From NCBI GenBank assembly GCA_028671895.1, contig JAPMAC010000231.1, forward strand, positions 7,962,001-8,026,000: a stretch of 64,000 nucleotides of DNA, written 5' to 3'. The translations under genes and the position numbers were made by a program. The DNA comes from Oenanthe sinensis (Eukaryota; Streptophyta; Magnoliopsida; Apiales; Apiaceae). Positions 34,941-45,870 of this stretch are shown in pieces; position 1 is the stretch's first letter; every line of letters starts with the position of its first letter. The notes beneath the pieces are model-generated. The model was not told the origin of the DNA. It was given only the letters and a program-made list of their open reading frames with translations, and did not search any database.

Positions 34941-36640
34941 TGAAGGAATTTATGCACCAGCGGAAGCATTGAATAACATTTATTTGCATATATTCCTATG
35001 TATTACATATAGATACAAAAACTATTTTATAAATTGAAGAATACCTCGATTGCTTTCCGGCAACAGCTAGAGAAGATCTTGTTCTTCAATCCTTGCAATC
35101 ACCCCTCAAATGTGGAGTGCTCTAAAGATATTCACCGAGAATCAAACTAAAAGATGAAGGAAGAGGTTAGAGAGGAAATTAGGGTTGCCTCCCTTTTAAA
35201 ATATTTCTCACAAATATTAGGTTTAAAGTATTAGGGTTTATAATCCTATATTTATAGGCAAATATCTCAGCTGAGATATTTTCTATAAATATCTTATTAT
35301 TAATTCCCTTTTTAATTAATTAATCATATTAATTAATTAGTTAATGATTAAAACTATTTTAATCATTAATTCCTTTTTCTAAACTCTTTTAGAAAATTAT
35401 TCTCTCTTCATATTTAATTACTTTAATTAAATATTTAATTAATAATATCAAGATCTTATCTTAAATAATTTATAATCAATTAAATCTCATTTAATCAATT
35501 TATAAAATTTGCTAAGTAATTATTTATTTCATAAATAAATAATGACTAGCTATTATTAATTATTCCTTCATCTATAATTTAATCTCTTTTATGGTGTGAC
35601 TCCTTAGGTTCAATATTAAGCCGGTAGTAGAAATAAATAATAATAAACATTTTATTTATTATTTATATGAATTCTATTAATTCATTAAATATAATTAATC
35701 TGATTAATTATATTTATTCTACATCGTGAGTGATGCTTCTCAACATATCGCGACTATCCAGATAATACGAAATCATTGCTTAGAATACCTAGAACCTGTC
35801 AGTAATTAGTTACCGTACAATTAATTCCTTCTACCCTTCAATATCCCGATTAAATACAAGGCATGGAACTTGTGTTAAGCCTATCTAATTTAATCATATG
35901 ATTTCTTATTCATAATGCAAAGTTCCTTTTAATGCAAATTAGAATCTCTTTCAAATTTCATTCACTCTGGCCAGAGATTCCTGAACTTGCATATCTAAGA
36001 ATAACATAGGATATTCACTTCCTTTACTGGAAGGGGCAGATCCTTTATTGATCCGTTAACTATCTCCATACATAAATCACTATGCCCAGAATGGACCTAA
36101 TGAATGTCCTAGAGACTAAGGACTAAACCAAAGCATAAATCATTGTGTACGAGATTACTCTAACGATCTCAAGTCTAAGGATACTTGTACAACTATTTAC
36201 TTAATAAACAACTATCGACACGTGAGTAAACTCCATTAGTTATTCTACTTATCGAGTCATGTTCAGTGAACTTATTCCTTAATAAGCACCTACATACTAG
36301 CTATAGTGTCACCACACAAATGTTTATGAGAACAGACATCCTCCTAAGAGAGCTAGCATAGTATGTACTGATCTTTACAGATTTACCAATTTCCAATTAG
36401 TTATCCTATGATCAGGAACTGTTTAAGTCTAAATCTATTATCTTCTAGATCTCATTATTACAATCTCATTATAATTCTAAAAGCTTTGCTCTAAACTATG
36501 GAACATCTTATTTAATACACTTCAAATAGATTAAGCCCATAACATTAATACTTTATTATTATCAAATGAAATCAAATAAGAGTAGCATAAAGTTTTTCCT
36601 AACTCATCATACATGATTGGTTTTAGGTCAAACACTTTCA
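34941..36640 (-). repeat. 5' LTR of the nested copia element, 1.7 kb
   Basis: On the minus strand it starts TGAAAGTGTTTGACC and ends AAATTCCTTCA, followed inside the element by a degraded initiator-Met primer site (TAGTAACAAAGC against TGGTATCAGAGC, 9 of 12). It adjoins the TSD AGATG on the right. Confidence 0.85.
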
Positions 36641-38898
36641 AGATGAGCACCCCTTTACGATGGTTGAAGGTCAGGGTTTTATTAAATATTTAAAATGTTT
36701 GGAGCCTAGGTTTAGCCTTCCATCTAGCTGGACAGTTGCTAAAGATTGTATAAAGGTATACAATCAGGAAAAGAAAGAACTAAAATCTCTAATGTGTGGT
36801 AGACGAATTTGTATGACAAGCGATTGTTGGACTTCAAATCAGAAAATTAATTATATGTGTTTGACTGCCCATTGGATTGATGATAATTGGGTGCTTCATA
36901 AAAATATTATAAATTTCCAGCAAGTTGTAAGTCATAAAGGGTTTGTACTTAGAAAAGTTATTGAGAAATGTTTGTTAGATTAGGGGATTGATAATATATT
37001 GACAATAACACTTGATAATGCGACGTCGAATAATGAAGTTGTCAGGTACTTGTCATCAAAAACAATAAAATGGAATTAATGTATCTCAAATAATGAGTTC
37101 CTTCATGTTAGGTGTGCTGCCCATGTCTTAAATTTGGTTGTAAGGGATGGGCTAGATGAAGAAATCACATCCGTTAAAGCTATTAGGAATGCCGTCAAAT
37201 TTATACATGCTTCACCCGCTCGGTTGAATACATTTAAAAGGTGTGTTGAGATTGAAAAAATTAAATCAAAGGCATTGCCATCAATGGATGTAGACACTAG
37301 GTGGAATTCCACATATCTTATGTTGGAGAGTTCTATTGATTTCGAAAAGGCTTTTGAGAGGTTAGGAGAAGAAGATAAGGCTTATAAGACCTATTTTGAA
37401 AAGAAAAAGAAAACCCCACCTAGTAAAAATGATTGGAGTTGTGCTAGGATGTTTGTGCAATTTCTAAAGCTTTTTTATGATTGCACTATCAAATTTTCAA
37501 GCTCATTGTCTATCACATCCAATTTATTTTTTAATGAAATGTTACAAGTGCATGATATGATAAAGTGGATGATTACTTCAAGTAATGATGATACTTTGAC
37601 AAATATGGCAAGGGAAATGAAAATCAAGTATGATAAGTATTGGGGAAATTATGATAATATCAATTACTTGTTGTTTGTGTGCGTTGTTTTGGATCCTAGA
37701 TGCAAGTTGAAATATGTTGAGTGGAACTTAAGGAGATTGTGTGACTATGATGTTGGAAAAAGTAGTTACATAACTAGTATGGTAAGGGAGACACATGACA
37801 AGTTATATAGGCATTACGAATATGAGTCTAATACCCGTCAATCATATTCTTACATGGATAATAGGGAAGGACATGGAGGTGGTGGAGAAACTGAACCAAC
37901 ACCTAGTGGGCTAGATATGTATGCTATGTTAAAGCTAGAAAGGTCAAAAGCATATGAATTCGATATGATGGCTATTAATTTACATGTTAACAAATCTGAG
38001 TTGGAGATTTATTTGATGGATAGATTTGACTCGCAAGTAAAGGATTTGGATGTACTTTTGCGGTGGAAGGCTAATTCAACAAAATATCCGATTCTTTCGA
38101 AATTAGCACGTGATTTATTGGCTGTTCCGGTTTCTACCGTTTCATCAGAATCTGCTTTCTCAACTGGTGGCAGAATTCTAGACACGTTTAGAAGCAGCTT
38201 ACTGCCTAAAACTGTTGAGGCTTTGTTGTGCGCTCAGAGTTGGTTAAAAACTCCAAAAGAACCTATTCAACTTCGAGAAATGCTTGAGGATTTGGCAAAA
38301 TACGAAGAACTGGCTTTAGGTTATTCTTTCTGCTATCTCATAACTGACCATTTACTCTGGTTTTTTTTTGTCTGCAAACTAACCATTTACTCTTAATTAT
38401 ATTATATTTACTTCAGTTTTGGATGCTACTGTGGAGGGCCTGGAAGCGGATGTGGATGCTGAGCATGCTTAAAAATTAAAGGTACATCACTCCGATAGAA
38501 TCCATCAGACGTTGTTGCAAAGCGTTCAGTAGTGCTGCTATCTAGGGAAACAATCTAAGCGTTCAACGGTATGTAATCTAATGTTCTGCTCCTATTGACA
38601 TGAAACATATTCTTTTGTTCTGTAGTGAATTGCGATGTGTTTACTGAAATAGTTATTGTAATCTAATGTTCTATTAAATACGTTAGTTTATTTTGTTTCA
38701 TTTTATAATTGAACTTTGTAATGGTTTTAAACCGAAACTGATCCGAAACCGAACCGAAATTGAACTTTGTAATGGTTTGGTCAAAATGTTTTTTGGTTTG
38801 GTTATGGTTTGAAAATTTGAAAACCCGAAATTTATGGTTTGGATGGTTTTTCCGTCCCAACCAGACCAATCCACCCGATACTCACCCCTAGCCCTGTG

Positions 38899-39531
38899 TA
38901 TCACTTAAAAAAGTGACTCTAACTGCGTTTTCAGTAGTGAAACAAAAAAGTTGTCATTGGACTCTAAAAGCAGGTGTTTTGATTCACTAAAAGACAAAAA
39001 TAGAAAGAAAGTACTACACATGCTACGAGACAGAGAGAGAGAGTGTTGTCATTTGTCAAGGGAGGGTCCGTACACCACGTGAACTGTTGAGGATTAACTA
39101 ATAACGCAAGTATAATTTGCGTTGTAATAACGTAAGTTAAAGTTACATTTTTTTTGTTTTAAGAAAATGTAAATGAAAACGTAATATTATATTACGTTTA
39201 TCAAAGTTGTGTTTTTAAGTAATAGAAAGACCATTATTTTTAATAGTGATATTTTGGACCATCTATTTTTAAATTATGATACAAAGGACTGTTACCCAGA
39301 AAAATGAATTTCTTATTTAAGTTATCTGAGCACTTAAGAAAAACGAATCTCTTACTTAAAATCGTAAAAAAAAATATTATTTCTTTTTTAACAAGTAATG
39401 ATGTTATCTTTTTTTATAAAAAAAACAGACCATAAGAGTAATCTTAATTTTAGTTTTTTAAAAACGCTTTTCAAAACTCATTCCCAGAGTAAAGGAGAAT
39501 AATTTAATAAAAAAACATTTATATATACATA
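38899..39531. other. Intergenic DNA, no gene seen
   Basis: AT-rich sequence with a short GA repeat near 39040. No coding or RNA feature was recognised. Confidence 0.6.
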
Positions 39532-39720
39532 GGATTTTGCTCAAATGAGAATTTCTTAAAATGAAAACGGGAGAATCGGTGATTTTCATAGTTAATATTG
39601 GTGATTTGCGTTAAATTTAAAATTTTTATTTACATCAAATCAATCATTTGTCAAATTTGAAATTCTAAATTTGCATAAAATCACCAATTTCGAAAGATTG
39701 GTTCTCACTAGAGTGAAATC
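39532..39720. mobile_element. Probable MITE, 189 bp
   Basis: The ends are imperfect inverted repeats (GGATTTTGCTCAAATGAGAA against GATTTCACTCTAGTGAGAA). The interior is also partly self-complementary (GGTGATTT...AAATCACC). It sits between TA-rich stretches, so a TA target duplication is possible but cannot be shown. Confidence 0.5.
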
Positions 39721-40007
39721 ATGTATATATATATATATAAATGTTAGTAATCATGTAGTTTGATAATAACATTTTACTTAGAATCATAAATTTGATGTAA
39801 CATTTTGTAACTAGTCGATGGATGTAAGTTATATAAATATCCATTGATTATGGAACCATTTATCAGTTAAAATATTTGTTAATTAACTGATAAATTGGTT
39901 AGTAGCAATTGATCTAGAATTCTATTTATTATCAGTTAATTGTAATAATTCGATGGATGTAATCGACTGATGTCTATTGACTTCAACATCAGGGGGTGTT
40001 GCGTATA

Positions 40008-41192
40008 GAGACATTACAGTAGATACCTATTGTACCCCTTTTTAGATTTATTGCAATACCTCTAAAAATGTTACAATAAATACATATTGTAACACTATCA
40101 TACACAAATGTAACACAAAATTGGTGTTACAATAGGTTAAATTGGTGTTACACATCAGTAGTGGGACCTACATGCCACGTCAGCAGTGGACCCACATGCC
40201 ACGTCATTTGTGGGGCCCACATACCACGTCACTTGTGGGGCCAAATATCAAGTCATCAGTTCCATTATACGATCCTAGCTAGATAATACTAAAGTACAAA
40301 AGACAACTAGACAAAAAATAAACCCAAGTTTCATAATAAAATCATTAACGCGAGCATATCTATGTTGGATCTTAGCCTTTGATATCCGGGACTGATAGGA
40401 GTGCCATTGTTCTCATGAGCACTTGAAACGGTAGCATCACTTCCGCATCTTTGACTTCTTTCATCGGTTTCCAAATTACATCCTACAAGATAAAGCTCTT
40501 CATCATTTTTTGAAAAGTGAAATGAATTCAGATTTATTTTTTACAATAAAATATACTTACAATTCATTTCTTTACTATATTTGTATTCGACTTATACTTA
40601 TGCCCTCCTTTCTGCTTAATTTCTTTCATTGGTTTAATTTCTCGTATTTTCATCTCTTATTTTACAGGTCTGCAATTATTTTAAAATAGAGAAAAACTTA
40701 AAATTTATAAAAAAAATACAAGATGGAGAAAGCTTTGGACATCACTGATGCAGAACTATGTGAGAAAATTTTTGGACATGAGACCGGTAAATTTCAAAAA
40801 ATCAGATATAATTAAAAACTTACATCTATAATAGATCCTTTCATATTGATCTATAAGATTCTTACACTGAACTTTCTACAGTATAAAAATACTCATTCTA
40901 AATAGATAGTAAGTTCTAATCAGTCATACGAAACCTAAGAATAGCTTTATCAGCCATCCCAAGGATGTTAAAATTAAGATTTCATATAAAAAAGTGTATA
41001 ATTTAGACAACTTCAATAATTAATTTAATAAATACTGGAACGGACATACCTAAATATACCAATAATTTACCATAATAATTCAAGTAAACTGAGAAAAAGT
41101 TGTACCCTAAGAATCATCTATGTTTAATTTAGTAAAGAATTTAACTAGGAAATACATACCTAAATGAAGGCCTGAGTTTCCCAAGATCAGCC
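40008..41192 (-). mobile_element. Decayed CACTA (En/Spm) end
   Basis: The left edge resembles a degraded CACTA terminus (CATTACAGTAGATACC) followed by many GTTACAAT/GTAACAC subterminal motifs and then GCCACGTCA-type repeats. On the minus strand at about 40353-40486, after an AG acceptor, a short open stretch reads QRCGSDATVSSAHENNGTP. It parallels the DFCATMSSDQDDSSTP end of the Transposase_24-like exon in the CACTA at 49177-55108. The other half of the element is replaced by Sirevirus LTR A, which starts at 41193. Confidence 0.5.
40155..40245 (+). repeat. GCCACGTCA-type subterminal repeats
   Basis: Three to four units of about 30 bp with GTGGGNCC and ATGCCACGTCA cores. They are the same motif as the subterminal arrays of the complete CACTA element further right. 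Confidence 0.75.
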
Positions 41193-42812
41193 TGTTGGGT
41201 CTCAAAAATATCGTAGAAGGGGAGTTGAATACGATACACACAATAACTTAAAATTCTTTTCAGAATTTTCGGATAGTTAAATTATTATTTTTGCTGAAGG
41301 TTCGAGTCCTTGTAGTGTTTAAGAGGTTGACTTACTACTTTTTTTATGAAAAAACATTTAAGATCTAGAAAATTAGCAAGTAAGTAAACAAGATTCAAGT
41401 TAAATACATATATTAAACTTGAAATGGTGTTACAACATTCTGTAGAATATTTCTTAATTCTTAGAACAAATTTGATATGAATTGTTCTACTTAAGAAATT
41501 AAATTCAAACTAGCACATAAAGTTTGTAAATATAACAAGCAGACAAATTATTAAATTTGAATGGTTTTCAATTTTTTTATGAAGCACTAGCCTCATATAT
41601 ATAGAGGATTCTTAAGCTTGTATGACTTTTTAGATCAAGACATTTTTCAGACATTGTTTAAGCTTGTATGACTTTCAAAAAGCACTTGTATGACTTTTGA
41701 AATAGCACGTTATCACTTTTCGAAAGTCGGTATGACTTTTGAATTTCACTCGGTATGACCTTTGCATCAAAGAATTCGGTATGACCTTTGTAAACAATTC
41801 GGTATGACTTTCTTCAATGTAGCTCGATATGACTTTCTGTCATAATTCGGTATGGCATTTGGCCTATAGCTCGGTATGACTTTGTAGCAGTTTTGTATGA
41901 CCTTTTTTAATCATAATTCCGTATGACTTTTTAATAAAGTCTAAAATATTTATTAAAGTCATACCAAATCATATATTTTATAATAAATTAATTCTACTTA
42001 ATTTAAGTAAATAATTTATAACTTAAATTAAATTCAACTTTAATTAATTTAATTAAATAAATTAAATAATTAATTAACTTTTGATAGTAGAATTAAAATA
42101 ATAACTTGAGTTGTATAATCTTGTTGTTAGCACCGAAATATTTCCGTCTTTGCTCTGTCTTCTGTCATTTTAAAATAATTCTAAATTAATTAATCTTTTA
42201 ATTAATTTAAGAAATAGATTAATTCTAAGTGGGTTAATTTACTAATTAAATTAACTAATTAATTTAATTAATTAATAAAGAATTAATTTAAAGTTTTGAC
42301 TATAAGACCATTGTTGATGTAGATCAAACTCTTCTGTTATTCAACAATAACATTTCTAACCACTTAAACTTTTTGATGACGAATTTTCATTAACATTGTT
42401 GACACCCTTTGCACAGGTCTGGTTCATGAATGACTAACTACAATGTTGATTCTCATTTATGCTGTAGTGGTCTTTATATCCTGTCGTGTCCTGTCCTGTC
42501 TTCTTTTTGTTTTTCCTCTATAATTTTCTTCTTCTAGAATCTTTCTATAGTAGGCACTTAAAACCTTCTATATCTTCCGAACTCTTTGAGATAATACTCT
42601 ATTATTTTATACCGATGCTTGATCATATAAATGAACTTCTTCCAATGTTGAGTTTCAGTCTTGTCAGAATTCTTCTGATATTCTGATTCTTCGTGTCTAG
42701 TTGACATTCCTCGTCTTGATTCATTTTTCAATATTTATTATTTACTTCACTTTCTTATCTGAGTTGAGTTATCATCTAATTATTACAAATAGGCCTTATC
42801 ATATGACTTTCA
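41193..42812 (-). repeat. Sirevirus A 3' LTR, 1.6 kb
   Basis: The plus strand begins TGTTGGGTCTC, then ATCGTAGAAGGGGAGTTGAA, and ends CATATGACTTTCA. This matches B (TGTTGGTCCC...CATATGCCTTTCA). A minus TATA box (TATATATA) lies at about 41595-41603. Confidence 0.85.
41640..41945. repeat. TCGGTATGACTTT repeat in LTR A
   Basis: About a dozen irregularly spaced copies of (T)CGGTATGACTTT or TTGTATGACTTT separated by 10-20 variable bases. They occupy the same U3 position as the repeat block of LTR B. Confidence 0.8.
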
Positions 42813-44583
42813 ATCTCCCCCTATTTGTTGTTAAATATTTAACACACAAATTCCTAGATGATAACTTAACTAACAAATAAGAAGTAGATAAAACTTTAAA
42901 CTATGTAAATAATAAAATGTTTTCTGGATCATATAATATATTTTCAGATTTCATAAGTGAACTAGAAAGGAAAGATGAAAGACAAATCTTCATGTTAAAT
43001 CATCTTCACTTCTCAGACTTATCACTACTCCCCCTTAGAATGGCAGGGATGAAGTCTTGTTCTCTTCTTACCACTTCTCCTTTGTTTCTCCAACTTCTGT
43101 CTTCACTTCTCACCCAAGGTGAATTCATTTCCCCCTTATGTGAATTACTCAACACTTTTGTTGTTCAACAATTTTAATAGAGGCAACAATTGACATGATA
43201 TACATTCATCATTAAAAAATCGCAGATATAAAAAATGCAAACTATGACATGTTATGCATTTAAGAAAATCTGGTTTATCTTATATACAGTAATTTTCTAA
43301 AATCAAATGGAATAGAAGAACTAATAAATAATCACTAGTTCTATCCAATCCAAGCATGTTGTTATATACCCCCCCCTTTTCTTGTTCAACAATTCTCCCT
43401 TTTAGTTGAGTAATCCTCTATAGAAGAAATTTCATCCCCTTAGTTAAGTAACATTTCTTGTGTTTCAGAAGTAGGTTTCTTGATATTAGATACTAATTGA
43501 TAGAATACAAAGAAGTAGTAACTTCTAACTAGATAACCAAGTATCAGAGTTAGGCATACTGGGTGACATGCCTGTAATTCCATTGCATATTACTAAATTT
43601 ACCTTAGGCAGTCAATTGTCTTCCAAATCACCAATCTAGTCAAATTCTTTATATCTCCCCTTGAATGTAATCATTAGAACTATGTAACAGGGAATTAGGA
43701 ATGAGATTTGGTATTTGTGCTAGTGTGTGATTTTCCTTTGCGTATCTGATAAGTGTTTCGCTCATATACTCTATAAATGTTTCACACATAGAATATGTAT
43801 ATTTTCACTTTTTCTCACTTGTGTTTCACTCTTTTCTCACAATATTGTTTCTCTCAGTACTGATGACATAGCCTTTTGTACCTGTAAGAAAGATCATCAT
43901 AGCCCCTTCAAGAGACCTAGTGGTGCAATGGCGTTTCATAAATCCCCGTCCTCATTTGAATCTATCAAAATATTTGACTTTGATAACTGAATAGATTCAA
44001 TGTGTTACTGATCATCTAAGATGATATGTTCCGTCCAGATATGTTCCATCTGGGGAGGGAGACAAGGATCTATAATGTAGCAATTGATCCAAGTTTCCTC
44101 CTGACGCATGTGAAGGCAGTTGATTCAGTCAGAATCATCAATCATCCTTCCTTCATTGATATGGAAGTTAGAATAATTATTTCTGTCAATTCATCCTTAG
44201 TGTGTGACAATCCTTACAGTGCATTTGAACATATACATTTATGGTTTGCAGTGTTTGAAAGTATCCAAATGAAGTTGACTCTTTACAAATGGCCTTGGCT
44301 GACAGGCCGAATTCAATAGGCTTATCATGTTAAGAGGACGGACCTAGTTACTGTTTTACCTTTTGCAAATCGATATCCTTTTGGGAGGATATAAATTAGT
44401 TAGCAGTTTCCTTGGTTTCAATTTCTCCTTCTAAGTAGAGGCAGAGCTGCTGGTTCAGTCATAGACTCTTCCTTATCTAGTCCACTAGAGGCAGTTACTT
44501 ACTCACCCTTTTTAGTTGAGAATATTTTTCTTTTCAGAGGTGTAGTAGATGAAGTTGTATATGTTTGAGTGTATGTGATTTTA
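42813..44583. other. Sirevirus A interior, no gene seen
   Basis: It begins with the plus-strand image of a polypurine tract (ATCTCCCCCTATTTG) and contains several more C/T-rich tracts (near 43020, 43370 and 43430). No convincing reading frame was recognised, so any env-like gene of A is gone or lies beyond B. Confidence 0.55.
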
Positions 44584-45853
44584 TGTTGGTCCCTGATATT
44601 GTAGAAGGGGGGTTGAATACAATATCTATTAATTATCGCGGAATATTGGATTTAAAAATATTATTTTAAATTCACACGAAATATTAATTGAAATGAAATA
44701 CTGTTCAAGTAGAAGATATAATTTTAACTTGAAAAGTATTACAAAATTAATTAGTAGAAAGTTTATATAACTGTTTAAAGGCTTAGAACGATTTTGACAT
44801 GAATTGTTCGAGTTTAACAATTATATTCCAAACTAAGCACAGAAATCTGTGAATATTACAATGCATACAAATTTCTGAATTTGAATGTTTGAACGACAAC
44901 TGAAAAATGAAGACCATCTCCTCATATTTATAGAGGAGGAAAGCCAGCATGACTCATCCTAGTATGACCTTTTTCAATTAAATTTAACCCTTGTATGACT
45001 CATGAAAAGGCTGGGCAAGACTCATAATGGTCGGTCTGACTCATTTTTAGACTTCGGTATGACTCACTGTGAATTGCTCGGTATGACTCATGAATTCTGC
45101 TCGGTATGACTCATAAATTCTGCTCGGTATGACTCATAATTCTGCTCGGTATGACTCATTAAATTCTGCTCGGTATGACTCATAATTCTGCTCGGTATGA
45201 CTCATTGTGAGTCATATGAATCATTTTTTTTCTTAGTAAATCAACTCTACTTAATTTAATTAATTAATTTATGAATTAAATTAAATTCAGACTTGAATTA
45301 ATTTAATAAAATAAATTAAATAATTAACTTAATTTTAATTGTAGAATTAAAATACTATTAAGTCTTTTGTTCAACTCTTTAGTCCGTCTTTTGTCATGGA
45401 ACCACTTCAGCTTGATGTTGAATATTTATTAATTAAAGTTGACACACAAATGTACTGTCTGGTTCATTTGTGTCATACATTAAATAAATATTCTTCATGT
45501 CTTTTAACATTTTAGTATAGTGGCCTTCTGTCTTTGCTTAGCTTTTCTGTCTTCTTTTTCTGTTCATCTTCTTCTGGAATCTTCGTGTAGTAATCACTCA
45601 AAATCTTCTGAATCTTCTGAATCCTTTTGAATTTACTACTTGATTATTTTCCACTGACGCTTGAACATATTAATGAACTTCTTCAGTGTTGAGTAGCAGG
45701 TTCAACTGAGTACTTCTAATTCTTTTGATTCTCAGTGACTAGTTGACTGTCTTTGCCTTGATTCCTGTTAAATATTTATTATTTATCACTGTTTCTAGAT
45801 TGAGTTGAGTTGTCATCTAATTATTTCAAATAGGCCTAATCATATGCCTTTCA
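44584..45853 (-). repeat. Sirevirus B 3' LTR, 1.27 kb
   Basis: On the minus strand it starts TGAAAGGCATATGATTAGGC and ends in GGGACCAACA. A TATA box (CTATAAATA, minus) lies at about 44925-44933. Its start matches that of Sirevirus C (TGAAAGGCATA). Confidence 0.88.
45050..45215. repeat. GCTCGGTATGACTCAT repeat in LTR B
   Basis: About seven near-identical copies of GCTCGGTATGACTCAT with AATTCT spacers, in the U3 part of the LTR. Looser relatives extend left to about 44950. Confidence 0.9.
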
Positions 45854-45870
45854 ATCTCCCCCTATTTGTT
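45854..45870 (-). other. Sirevirus B polypurine tract
   Basis: The minus strand reads AAATAGGGGGAGAT directly before the LTR start TGAAAGG. This is the expected plus-strand primer of reverse transcription. Confidence 0.8.

Larger units (their letters stand above)
27197..36640 (-). mobile_element. Ty1/copia element nested in the hAT transposase, internally deleted
   Basis: The ends read TGAAGG... and ...CTTTCA on the plus strand, with a perfect 5-bp TSD AGATG at 27192-27196 and 36641-36645. On the minus strand it carries a Gag and the start of protease, then lacks integrase, RT and RNase H. The left (3') LTR keeps only the part matching 34941-35590 of the right LTR. One deletion that joined the protease region to the middle of the 3' LTR explains both losses. 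Confidence 0.9.
26759..38472 (+). pseudogene. hAT transposase, interrupted and decayed
   Basis: The N-terminal part (to 27196) has a BED zinc finger (CNFC...SHSRKC) near 26975-27050. The gene resumes at 36646 after the copia insertion, reading into MLD-EHPF and then the catalytic core (ICMTSDCWTS, LTAHWID). The C-terminal hAT dimerisation domain follows (VPVSTVSSESAFSTGGRIL, near 38120-38185). A likely last intron at 38320-38418 leads to a short last exon ending at 38472. Breaks are a one-base shift in a G-rich run near 27115, a stop at 36981-36983 where Trp is expected, and a stop near 37077. No in-frame ATG is seen before about 26966, so the original start is lost or lies in an upstream exon (an AG acceptor is seen near 26749). 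Confidence 0.88.
26112..38890 (+). mobile_element. hAT (Ac-like) DNA transposon carrying nested insertions
   Basis: The ends are TAGGGGTGAGTA and its inverse TACTCACCCCTA, with a perfect 8-bp TSD GCCCTGTG at 26104-26111 and 38891-38898. Subterminal arrays of CCGAACCGAACC and AACCAAACC motifs lie just inside both ends, as expected for hAT transposase binding. Without the nested copia element (27197-36640) it would be about 3.3 kb, a normal length for an autonomous hAT. Its transposase is broken. Confidence 0.92.
41193..44583 (-). mobile_element. Sirevirus A: 3' LTR and adjoining interior
   Basis: This is an LTR in minus orientation (41193-42812) followed by a polypurine tract and about 1.8 kb of interior, then cut by the LTR of Sirevirus B at 44584. 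The first roughly 60 interior bases match those of B (the stretch with CAAATTCCTAGATGATAACTT), so A and B are relatives. The rest of A presumably continues beyond B outside the window. Confidence 0.75.

Noticed and set aside
39800..39990. Repeated TCGATGGATGTAA with nearby inverted TATCAGTTAA/TTAACTGATA as a mobile element
   Set aside because: No consistent termini or target duplication could be found, so it was left unassigned.
44026..44319. A 97-residue plus-strand frame in the Sirevirus A interior
   Set aside because: Antisense to the element, no recognisable domain, and low support as coding.
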